From contig CALJKN010000012.1 in assembly GCA_937973585.1 (NCBI GenBank), positions 1-33,482 on the forward strand: DNA of 33,482 nt, given 5' to 3'. Source of the DNA: an uncultured Helicobacteraceae bacterium. GTDB taxonomy: Bacteria; Campylobacterota; Campylobacteria; Campylobacterales; UBA6016. A model generated the notes under the pieces. The model was given only the letters and a program-made list of their open reading frames with translations. It was not told the origin of the DNA and searched no databases. Of the stretch, positions 16,823 through 23,675 are shown piece by piece (the first letter of the stretch is position 1; each line of letters starts with the position of its first letter). Made by a program: the position numbers and the translations under genes.

Positions 16823-16924
16823 CCTCTGATTAAACAGATGTCTCAAAAGAGCAACTAGTTGCGAGAGCTGTCTGCTGAAGACCTCATTTTTGGCTTTGCC
16901 TAAAATGTGAGAATTAATCAGAGG
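16823..16924 (-). repeat. Interspersed repeat, type A (copy 3), with perfect 11-bp terminal inverted repeats
   Basis: This 102-bp element is in opposite orientation to copies 1 and 2. It begins CCTCTGATTAA (16823-16833) and ends TTAATCAGAGG (16914-16924), perfect reverse complements. Inside are GCAACTAGTTGC, GCTGAAGACCT and the hairpin 16885-16907 (CATTTT/AAAATG, T-T mismatch, GGC-TTT-GCC). It contains no ORF. It resembles a MITE in architecture, but no target duplication is evident. Confidence 0.85.
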
Positions 16925-16951
16925 GTTTGAATATAAATTTTTTTACCGTTT

Positions 16952-16985
16952 TTGTGTGCAATCGGTCAAAAAACTTTGATATAAT
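16952..16985 (+). promoter_or_regulatory. Putative promoter of the DUF4912/branching enzyme genes
   Basis: A perfect TATAAT (16980-16985) lies 27 nt before the ATG at 17013. A T-tract (about 16938-16944) and TTGTGT (16952-16957) lie upstream, but the spacing to a -35 is too long, as in the -10-driven promoters of this phylum. It restarts transcription after the repeat. Confidence 0.55.
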
Positions 16986-17012
16986 CCGCAACCTACTATC
17001 CGCAAAGGGGGG

Positions 17013-17660
17013 ATGATGAGTAACGAAAAAAAAGCGGTTCCGGTAGAAGAGAGGTTAAAAGAAGAGAGCTTTTCTTCTAATATGCATGGCACTTTGGCCT
17101 TGGCTGAGGAGGCTAAAGAGTTTAAGGTAGAGGACTATGAGATACCTGAGTCCTACAAAAAAGATTACCTGAGGCTCCTTCCGGCCAATGTCAATACCGT
17201 GTATTTTTACTGGGAAATTACCGATAAACTGCTATCTCCCTTTGACGGTGAATTTGAGACTTTTGCTTTGAAGCTCTATGAGAAAACCCAAAAAGGTGAG
17301 AGCGAGATACTAGGCTTTTATTTTAAAGAGAGGGTCTCCTCTAAGTATGTAAACGCATATCTAGCCTCAAAAAATATAGTCGCCGCAATAGGGGTTATAG
17401 ACAGGAGCGGTAGATTTACGGAGCTTTTGAGGTCAAACGACGTAAAAATGTGCACCGATAAGATTACGCAGACAAACGAAGAGGTGTGGATGAGCAAGCA
17501 ATCGGAGTGGATGGAGCTTATCAGAGCCAGCATTCCGGTCTCCCATTTTGCGCACGCAAAATCATCTTTTTCGCTCCTAAAAGAGATGGAGCTACTGAAA
17601 AGATACGGCGAAAACTCTTTTACGGGCTTTTCAAGTTTAGATTTGACTAAAAAGGGTTAA
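17013..17660 (+). CDS. DUF4912 domain protein
   Basis: The product is 215 aa. Two consecutive ATGs (17013 and 17016) follow AAGGGGGG; spacing favours the second slightly. A charged, poorly conserved N-terminus (1-45) precedes the DUF4912 core (about 48-165), with LRLLPANVNTVYFYWEIT and AAIGVIDRSGRF. Single-domain DUF4912 proteins are regularly found beside GH57 branching enzymes, as here, where the next start overlaps this stop (TAATG). The domain is proposed to bind carbohydrate or act as an enzyme partner; its biochemical role is not established. Cytoplasmic, no signal peptide. Confidence 0.8.
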   Translation: MMSNEKKAVPVEERLKEESFSSNMHGTLALAEEAKEFKVEDYEIPESYKKDYLRLLPANVNTVYFYWEITDKLLSPFDGEFETFALKLYEKTQKGESEILGFYFKERVSSKYVNAYLASKNIVAAIGVIDRSGRFTELLRSNDVKMCTDKITQTNEEVWMSKQSEWMELIRASIPVSHFAHAKSSFSLLKEMELLKRYGENSFTGFSSLDLTKKG

Positions 17661-19246
17661 TGATGGCAAAAGGATATTGGGTTCCGGTACTGCACTCACA
17701 TCTGCCGTTTGTAAAACACCCGGAGCATGAGTATTTTCTGGAAGAGCATTGGCTTTTTGAGGCGATAAGCGAGACGTATATTCCGCTTTTGATGGGTTTT
17801 AAAGATTTAAAAGATAGAGGGATTAATTTTAAAATTACCGTCTCTTTGACGCCACCTCTTTGTGAGATGCTCTCCGACGATCACCTCAAAGAAAAATACA
17901 GACTGCACCTCGAAAAGATGGTTTTGCTGTGCGAAAAAGAGGTTGCTAGAACGCAAGAGGATACAGCTTTTATCGGAGTGAGCTCTTTTTATCTTGAGAG
18001 ATATAAAAAACTGAAAGATTTTTTTGAGGGTTTTTTAAATTACGACATTTTAAACGGGTATAGATATTTCGCAAAGTCCGGAAACATAGAGATTATCACA
18101 TGCGGCGCTACACACGGTTTTTTGCCGCTTATGTCGGTAAACAAAAAAGCGGTCGAGGTTCAGATAGAGCTTGCCGTAAAAACTCATAAAAAGCATTTCG
18201 GCGTAGAGCCAAAAGGGATATGGCTACCTGAGTGCGCATATTACGACGGCTTGGATGAGATTTTGGAGAAAAACGGGATAAAGTTTTTCTTTATGGATTC
18301 TCACGGTCTTGTGTATGCGGAGCCGGCACCTAGGTTCGGTGTGTTTGCCCCTATTTTCTCCACCAAAGGGGTTGCCGCATTCGGTAGAGATACGGATAGC
18401 TCAAAACAGGTATGGAGTTCCAAAGAGGGGTATCCGGGGGATTACTCGTATAGAGATTTTTATAGAGATATTGGATATGACCTTGATTTTGAGTATGTGA
18501 AACCTTATATCTGTCCAGACGGAACAAGAGTTTTTACCGGACTAAAATACTTTAAAATTACGTCAAACTCAGACTATAAAGAGGCATACATCAGAGAGGA
18601 TGCCCTCAAAAAAACAAAAGAACACGCCGCCAATTTCCACTATAACAGAGAGAGACAAATCGATTATCTGTCTGAATATATGGATAGGCCGCCGATGATA
18701 GTATCCCCATACGATGCCGAGCTATTTGGGCACTGGTGGTTTGAGGGGCCGGAGTTTTTGATGTCGGTATTCGAGGAGATGGATAAATACAAAGTGGTAG
18801 AGCCGCTAACCCCTATCGAATATCTGGCGATGTTTGAGACAAATCAGGTGTCAAAACCGAATCCGTCTTCATGGGGGGACAGAGGGTACTATGATGTTTG
18901 GATAAACGGTTCCAATGATTGGATTTATAGACACTTGCATTTTATGGCCGATACCATGACCGAGCTTGCCGATAGGTATTACAACAACACAAACGCATTA
19001 ACGGCAAGACTCCTAAACCAGATGGCCAGAGAGTTACTACTGGCACAAAGCTCCGACTGGGCATTTTTGATGACTACGAAAACGGCTATCGAATATAGTA
19101 CCAAACGGACAAAAGAGCATATATCCAATTTTATCAAGCTTCTTGATATGGTAGAAGAGGGGAGCACGGACGAAGAGTTTTTGCTCAAAGTTGAGGATAA
19201 GAACTCTATTTTCCAAGGGCTTGATTTTAGGATTTACTCCTCTTGA
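17660..19246 (+). CDS. GH57 1,4-alpha-glucan branching enzyme
   Basis: The product is 528 aa (527 from the second ATG at 17663). It begins KGYWVPVLHSHLPFVKHPE, typical of the TK1436/Thermotoga-type GH57 branching enzymes. Catalytic residues are E191 in WLPECAY and D352 in YDAELFGHWWFEGPEF. A DUF1957 C-terminal part with SWGDRGYYDVWING and the NDWIYRHLH stretch follows. It forms alpha-1,6 branches in cytoplasmic glycogen-type glucan and replaces a GH13 GlgB. It is coupled upstream to DUF4912 and downstream to the ROK kinase (TTGA overlap). Confidence 0.9.
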   Translation: MMAKGYWVPVLHSHLPFVKHPEHEYFLEEHWLFEAISETYIPLLMGFKDLKDRGINFKITVSLTPPLCEMLSDDHLKEKYRLHLEKMVLLCEKEVARTQEDTAFIGVSSFYLERYKKLKDFFEGFLNYDILNGYRYFAKSGNIEIITCGATHGFLPLMSVNKKAVEVQIELAVKTHKKHFGVEPKGIWLPECAYYDGLDEILEKNGIKFFFMDSHGLVYAEPAPRFGVFAPIFSTKGVAAFGRDTDSSKQVWSSKEGYPGDYSYRDFYRDIGYDLDFEYVKPYICPDGTRVFTGLKYFKITSNSDYKEAYIREDALKKTKEHAANFHYNRERQIDYLSEYMDRPPMIVSPYDAELFGHWWFEGPEFLMSVFEEMDKYKVVEPLTPIEYLAMFETNQVSKPNPSSWGDRGYYDVWINGSNDWIYRHLHFMADTMTELADRYYNNTNALTARLLNQMARELLLAQSSDWAFLMTTKTAIEYSTKRTKEHISNFIKLLDMVEEGSTDEEFLLKVEDKNSIFQGLDFRIYSS

Positions 19247-20067
19247 GCATCGGATATTTCGATTTCGGCGGCACCCATCTAAGGGGTGTCGTAGAGGGTG
19301 ATAACGGCTCTAAAACAACTTACGATCTGGACGATAGACGGGACGATATATTTTCGGCTCTCGATTTTGTCTTATCTATCCATCCGGACATAAAATCTAT
19401 CGGTATATCGTTTGCCGGACAGGTTCACAACAACATCATCGTGTCTGCCCCGAATATTGACGCTAAAAACCTAGATATCGCCTCAAAATACAAAAAACAA
19501 GGGATAACGGTAAAAGTAGACAATGACCTAAAATGTGCCGCATTGGCAGAGGCTGATTGTTTCGGTTCCGGATTTGTTTCGGCTTTGTATGTTGGAACCG
19601 GAATCGGAAGCGCCTATGTAAACGACGGTAAGGTTGTCGGAGGGTCTAAAAACATAGCCGGAGAGATAGGGCATATACCTTACAAAGATATAGGCATTAG
19701 ATGCGGATGCGGCAAAATCGGGTGTCTGGAGGTTATCTCTTCCGGTAGCGGACTCTCAAAGAGACTTAGTGTGATGGGGTTAGAGACGATGAGTCTTTTG
19801 GAGATTGCAAAAAATCCGGAAATATCTTTTTTGGCCGATGAATTTGTGGACGGTGTGGCGTATGCTGCAAGTCTTATTTTGACACTTCTAAACCCCCAAA
19901 TACTCGTACTAGGCGGCGGTATCGTATCTTCAAACGGATGGCTTGTTGAGACGGTGCGTCAAAAAGTGGTTACAGGCGCATTTTTCGGTGCGGTAGATTC
20001 TTGTGAGATTGTATCTTCTAAACTGCAAAACGGCTCTCTGGAGGGGGCTAGACTGCTGGCACTATGA
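19243..20067 (+). CDS. ROK-family sugar kinase (probable glucokinase)
   Basis: The product is 274 aa. The TTG start overlaps the branching enzyme stop (TTGA). The ATP-binding P-loop is DFGGTHLRG (7-15) and the catalytic Asp is in VDNDLKC (D95). The ROK zinc motif is complete: H144, then C154, C156 and C161 in RCGCGKIGCLE. It phosphorylates free glucose, or a similar hexose released by the GH57 enzymes, to the 6-phosphate in the cytoplasm. There is no N-terminal DNA-binding domain, so it is a kinase and not a ROK repressor. The next gene overlaps its stop by 4 nt. Confidence 0.88.
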   Translation: MSIGYFDFGGTHLRGVVEGDNGSKTTYDLDDRRDDIFSALDFVLSIHPDIKSIGISFAGQVHNNIIVSAPNIDAKNLDIASKYKKQGITVKVDNDLKCAALAEADCFGSGFVSALYVGTGIGSAYVNDGKVVGGSKNIAGEIGHIPYKDIGIRCGCGKIGCLEVISSGSGLSKRLSVMGLETMSLLEIAKNPEISFLADEFVDGVAYAASLILTLLNPQILVLGGGIVSSNGWLVETVRQKVVTGAFFGAVDSCEIVSSKLQNGSLEGARLLAL

Positions 20068-21134
20068 TTCAAAAAACCATATTTTTATCTCTTGTCTCAA
20101 TAGTTCTCATATCACTCTCATACTATTTTTATGTCAGAGTATCCGCTTTTTTCATACATAATAAAAAAATCAGACTAACGTTTTTTACTCTGTTGCTAAC
20201 GTGGCAATTAGGCTATGTGGCGGCTAATATGTTTAATACTCTGTGGGATTTTAGGGGCTTTCTGGCCGCATCTTTGGGGGTTAGCTTTTTTATTTTTGTA
20301 TACTCACTTTTACTTGAAGCAGCTGTCAGGGTTAAATTTTTTAATTTTACAAAATACGTCATTTTGTCCCTTTTTTTTATATCCGTTGTAGTCTCTATCC
20401 AAAACGTCAAGGGAGAGCCGAATATAAAAACCGTGCAGATAGATAACTCTCCAAAAGAGTTAAAGGGGTTAAAAGGGGTATTACTCACCGATTTACATAT
20501 CGATCCCTCAAAAGGGGAGTTTGCCGATCTGCTTGTCTCATCGGTAAACGGACTCAATCCCGATATGGTGTTTATAGGGGGCGATATTTGCGATGGAGTG
20601 CTTGATGATGTCAGGGGAAATCTCTCAAAACTGGCACATATCCGCTCCGCTTACGGCGTATACTATGCGCCCGGAAACCACGAGTATTACTACGGTGACT
20701 TCGACCAAAAAATGTATTTTTTATCTGCTCTCGGTTTTAACGTTTTGGTAAATTCAAATACGGTTGTTAACGCAAAAAACGGTAGCTTTGGGGTTGTCGG
20801 ATTGTCAGATTTGGCGGCAAAGAGGGTAGGGCTAGAAGAGCCAAACCAGCAAAAAGGGTTTTTTGGGGTGACAAAACCCTCCATACTTATATCGCACCAA
20901 CCAAAATCGGCGCTCGACGCAAAACCGTACCACCCGTTTTTGACGCTCAGCGGGCATACGCATAACGGACAGATATGGCCTTTCGGGTATTTAGTGAGCC
21001 TTGTGCAACCTTTTGTTTACGGGGAGTATGAGTTTGCCGGAGGCAAAATAGTAGTCTCTAGTGGATGTGGGGTCTGGGGGCCGCCTATGAGACTTTTTAC
21101 AGATTCCGAGATTGTTGTTTTGGAATTTAAATAA
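20064..21134 (+). CDS. Membrane-anchored metallophosphoesterase
   Basis: The product is 356 aa. The first 115 residues form four membrane helices. The catalytic calcineurin-like domain follows with all metal motifs: LTDLHID (DxH), FIGGDICDG (GD), APGNHEYYYG (GNHE), ISHQPKS (H) and LSGHTHNGQIWP (GHTH). This layout is that of the YkuE/YaeI-type phosphodiesterases, some of which act on lipid substrates such as UDP-diacylglucosamine, but the substrate here cannot be told. The ATG overlaps the kinase stop, so it is co-transcribed with the glucan genes, although no functional link is obvious. Confidence 0.87.
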   Translation: MIQKTIFLSLVSIVLISLSYYFYVRVSAFFIHNKKIRLTFFTLLLTWQLGYVAANMFNTLWDFRGFLAASLGVSFFIFVYSLLLEAAVRVKFFNFTKYVILSLFFISVVVSIQNVKGEPNIKTVQIDNSPKELKGLKGVLLTDLHIDPSKGEFADLLVSSVNGLNPDMVFIGGDICDGVLDDVRGNLSKLAHIRSAYGVYYAPGNHEYYYGDFDQKMYFLSALGFNVLVNSNTVVNAKNGSFGVVGLSDLAAKRVGLEEPNQQKGFFGVTKPSILISHQPKSALDAKPYHPFLTLSGHTHNGQIWPFGYLVSLVQPFVYGEYEFAGGKIVVSSGCGVWGPPMRLFTDSEIVVLEFK

Positions 21135-21137
21135 ATC

Positions 21138-21773
21138 GTGACAGATATAGATTTTGCTTTCAAAAAAGAGGAGATAGAGGCGTTAGCCGAGATTATACAA
21201 AAGCGTAGAGATGTCAGGGGAAACCGTTTTTTGGAATTTCCGGTAAGCGAAGAGATTATATCGGCTATGTTATCGGCCGCAAACTCAGCCCCGTCTGTCG
21301 GTTTTTCCCAACCTTGGGAATTTGTGATAGTTGAGAGCATTAAGACAAGAGAGAAAATCCACAAAGAGTTTAAAAAGCAAAACAAAAAAGCAAACCGGAT
21401 ATTCAAAGACTCTACACTGTACTCCAGTCTAAAGCTTGAGGGGATTTTGGAGTCTTATATCAATATAGCCGTTTTTTATATTAAGCCGAAAAAAGCGGTT
21501 TTGGGTCAAACGGCTCAAAAAAGGGTAGGGGAGTATAGCGTCGTATGTGCAATCCAAAATCTATGGCTCACTGCTAGAGCCTACGGCGTCGGTGTCGGCT
21601 GGGTAAGCATATTAAAACCGAAAAAAGTCAAAAAGATTTTAAAAGTAGGTTCAGATAGGAAACTAATCGGATATTTAACTGTCGGGTATGTCACCGATTT
21701 TGCCGACAAACCGGAACTTTTGACGCTAGGCTGGGATAGAAAAAAATGTATAGACGAGGTGGTTAGGCGCTAA
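21138..21773 (+). CDS. bluB: 5,6-dimethylbenzimidazole synthase (BluB)
   Basis: The product is 211 aa, near the family's usual size, with a GTG start 3 nt after the previous stop; no strong ribosome site is visible. Family marks are QKRRDVRGNRF, NSAPSVGFSQPWEFVIV, YSVVCAIQNLWLTARAYG and GVGWVSIL, all typical of BluB rather than of general nitroreductases. The enzyme cleaves reduced FMN using oxygen to make 5,6-dimethylbenzimidazole, the lower ligand of vitamin B12, so a microaerobic or aerobic lifestyle is implied. No cobalamin genes are adjacent. The stop codon lies within a perfect terminator stem. Confidence 0.85.
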   Translation: MTDIDFAFKKEEIEALAEIIQKRRDVRGNRFLEFPVSEEIISAMLSAANSAPSVGFSQPWEFVIVESIKTREKIHKEFKKQNKKANRIFKDSTLYSSLKLEGILESYINIAVFYIKPKKAVLGQTAQKRVGEYSVVCAIQNLWLTARAYGVGVGWVSILKPKKVKKILKVGSDRKLIGYLTVGYVTDFADKPELLTLGWDRKKCIDEVVRR

Positions 21774-21792
21774 AAAGGGGAATCCCTTTTTA
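21771..21792. terminator. Bidirectional intrinsic terminator
   Basis: TAAAAAGGG at 21771-21779 and CCCTTTTTA at 21784-21792 are a perfect 9-bp stem with a GAAT loop. A-run and T-run flank it, so it can work on both strands. It sits between the convergent bluB and pentapeptide genes and includes the bluB stop codon. Confidence 0.8.
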
Positions 21793-21799
21793 GATTCCT

Positions 21800-22450
21800 C
21801 TATTTTTTAGCTTTTTTTGCTGCTTTTTTTGCTTTTTTGTTGTTGCCTTTTTTCCCTTTTTTGGCAACTACTTTTTTGCCCCCTTTTTTGCTTTTTTTGA
21901 TACCTTTTTTGCTTTTTTTAGGGTTGCTTTTGAACACTTCGGCGGTCTCTGTGTTTGTCATATCGGCGTTTGCGGTTTTAGTGGCTACCATATTGGCATT
22001 TTTGAGATTTGCGCCGTTCATATCGGCATTTTCCATGTTTGCCTCTTTCAAAAATGCCCCCTGCATTTTTGCACCTTTCATATTTACGCCGTTCATATTG
22101 CTCCGTTTGAAAATAGCGCCGCTAGCATCTGCGCCCTCCATAACGGCGTTAGTTAGGTTTGAGGATTTAAAAGTAGCCCCTTTGACGTTTGAGTTTTTAA
22201 AGTTCGCACCCTTAAGGTTTGCCCCATCCATACTCGCACCAAGTAGATTTGCCCCCTCAAGATTTGCCCCCTCAAGGTCTGCACCGCTTAAATTTGCAAA
22301 CTCCAAAAATGCACCCTGCAGGTTTGCACCTTTAAGGTCGCATTTTGGGCATTGTTTGGTGTCTAAAACTTTTTTTAAATCGTCTTCAGAAAAACCGAAA
22401 AGATTTGCAACAAGAGCGCCGGTCAGTGCAACGGCAAAAATTCCCCTCAT
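21800..22450 (-). CDS. Exported pentapeptide-repeat protein with polylysine C-terminal tail
   Basis: The product is 216 aa. An AGGAG lies 7-8 nt before the ATG. Residues 1-20 form a Sec signal peptide, so it is exported. A CPKC pair (34-37) is followed by about 22 pentapeptide repeats of the A(N/D)L-x-G type (about 38-165), which predict a right-handed quadrilateral beta-helix. The last 45 residues or so are mostly Lys with Gly, Ala and Val. The rod could pack against nucleic acid mimics or other proteins, and the basic tail suggests binding to an anionic polymer such as LPS, polyphosphate or DNA. The function is unknown. Confidence 0.8.
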   Translation of the reverse strand: MRGIFAVALTGALVANLFGFSEDDLKKVLDTKQCPKCDLKGANLQGAFLEFANLSGADLEGANLEGANLLGASMDGANLKGANFKNSNVKGATFKSSNLTNAVMEGADASGAIFKRSNMNGVNMKGAKMQGAFLKEANMENADMNGANLKNANMVATKTANADMTNTETAEVFKSNPKKSKKGIKKSKKGGKKVVAKKGKKGNNKKAKKAAKKAKK

Positions 22451-22477
22451 ATCAAACTCCTATTTTGTGCTTTTAAT

Positions 22478-22515
22478 TTCCTTAAACTAATGTTAAGAAA
22501 TTCCATACTTTTATA
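22478..22515 (-). promoter_or_regulatory. Putative promoter and quasi-palindrome before the pentapeptide gene
   Basis: On the minus strand TATAAA (22515-22510) could be a -10 box. Just downstream, 22478-22500 is a quasi-palindrome in which TTTC-TTAA pairs with TTAA-GAAA with one bulged base. This could be an operator or a leader hairpin. Confidence 0.3.
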
Positions 22516-22520
22516 ATAAC

Positions 22521-23414
22521 CTAGCTTTTATAAAAACCGCCCTTTTTTAGCGTCAAAATAGCATTTTTATATATTGGGGCATCGATAAAGCCGAGTTTAT
22601 CGTCGCAAAAGCCGCCGATCCCGTTTTGCTCATTTTGTTCGTACAGCTCTTTTACCCTTAGGGCCTCCTCTAATGCCTCTTTTGCAGGGGAGAAAATGTC
22701 GTTTACTACGGATACCTGTTTTGGTGAGATGCACGCTTTGGCCTCAAAACCCATATTTTTTTCTATCTCAATCCATTTTTTAAAACCGTCCATATCGGAG
22801 TGGTTTTGGTAGACAAACGAAAAAGGGGTAAATCCGGCTGTTTTTGCATCGACCAAAAATTTACACATTATATATTTGACTGTTTCGCTGAAACTATCTA
22901 TTAGATGCGAACCCAGCCCCAAATCCTCCAAAAGGTCTATTGCACCCAAAAAAACGGTCGTCACCCTCTCGCTTGTTTTTAAGCGGCTTAGCGATGATAA
23001 TGCCTCTTTGGTCTCGATGCTTAGATGTATCTCTATATCTTTGTCGATCAGTTTTTCTAGCCGTAACACATCTTCTACCGATCTTATTTTGGGAACCCTA
23101 ACGGCATCGGGGGAGATGGCGTTTAATACCTCAATCTCCTTTTCAAAATACGGTGAATCCATCGGATTTGTCCGAATTGCTATTTTTGCTTTTGAGTCAT
23201 AAAGCTTTGAGACGGCCTCGGCAGCGGCAAAAAGTGCCTCCTCTTTTTTTTGGGGAGCTATTCCGTCTTCGAGATTTATGACGGCTATGTCGGCCTCCAG
23301 TGTTGCTAGTTTGTCCAGATGTTTTTGTTGCGTCGGATTTATCATCAAAGAGCTTTTGGCGTATTCTGAGCGGTTTTTTTGTTTGGGCATTTTCGTAATC
23401 ATTTGAATAGGCAT
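22521..23414 (-). CDS. HpcH/HpaI aldolase, CitE-like acyl-CoA lyase family
   Basis: The product is 297 aa. The ATG at 23414 follows a GAGGGGG ribosome site. The barrel carries CitE-type residues: Ser-Ser-Leu-Met-Ile-Asn near residue 22, INLEDGIAP (Glu/Asp), IRTNPMDSPYFEKEI (substrate Arg), LSIETKEAL (metal Glu) and FLGAIDLLEDLG (metal Asp). Such enzymes cleave or form (S)-citramalyl-, malyl- or related CoA or acyl-carrier esters with magnesium. No citrate lyase alpha or gamma subunit is adjacent, so it is a stand-alone CitE-like protein of unknown substrate. It is on the same strand as the pentapeptide gene, 70 nt upstream of it. Confidence 0.82.
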   Translation of the reverse strand: MPIQMITKMPKQKNRSEYAKSSLMINPTQQKHLDKLATLEADIAVINLEDGIAPQKKEEALFAAAEAVSKLYDSKAKIAIRTNPMDSPYFEKEIEVLNAISPDAVRVPKIRSVEDVLRLEKLIDKDIEIHLSIETKEALSSLSRLKTSERVTTVFLGAIDLLEDLGLGSHLIDSFSETVKYIMCKFLVDAKTAGFTPFSFVYQNHSDMDGFKKWIEIEKNMGFEAKACISPKQVSVVNDIFSPAKEALEEALRVKELYEQNEQNGIGGFCDDKLGFIDAPIYKNAILTLKKGGFYKS

Positions 23415-23506
23415 TATGACCCCCTCTTTTTCGTCTGCGTTATAGATTTACTAAAATAGTACAACAAGACTTAGCGAATATTGAATTTGCTTATTAAGGT
23501 TTATTT

Positions 23507-23617
23507 TTGAAAAAAATATGTACCGCATTTACGTTATTTTGCGTTTCATATTTTGCGAACGGCGGGATGATTAGAGACGGGAGAAATTTTATAGCGACGT
23601 TAAGATATAAATTTTAG
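23507..23617 (+). CDS. Possible 36-aa secreted peptide or gene remnant
   Basis: A TTG at 23507 with AAGG 7 nt upstream opens a 36-codon frame ending TAG 23615-23617. It begins with two Lys and a hydrophobic run (ICTAFTLFCVSYFA), which looks like a signal peptide, followed by NGGMIRDGRNFIATLRYKF. It could be a very small exported peptide or the 5' remnant of a longer exported protein. The surrounding gap (23415-23675) has no other gene. Confidence 0.3.
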   Translation: MKKICTAFTLFCVSYFANGGMIRDGRNFIATLRYKF

Positions 23618-23637
23618 CTCCCTTTAATAACCGTAGG

Positions 23638-23643
23638 TATAAA
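23638..23643 (+). promoter_or_regulatory. Putative -10 box of the TolC/ABC export operon
   Basis: TATAAA lies 33 nt before the TolC-family ATG at 23676. No clear -35 at the usual spacing. Confidence 0.35.
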
Positions 23644-23675
23644 ATGAATGGATATTTTGCCTTAAAGATTTAAAG

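Noticed and set aside
1764..16924. CRISPR array
   Set aside because: The repeats are few, far apart, about 85-100 bp long and have no regularly spaced unique spacers.
21837..22490. 217-aa hydrophobic frame on the plus strand, opposite the pentapeptide gene
   Set aside because: It is the complement of a repetitive Ala/Asn/Lys coding sequence and has no ribosome site; the minus-strand gene has a signal peptide, repeats and AGGAG.
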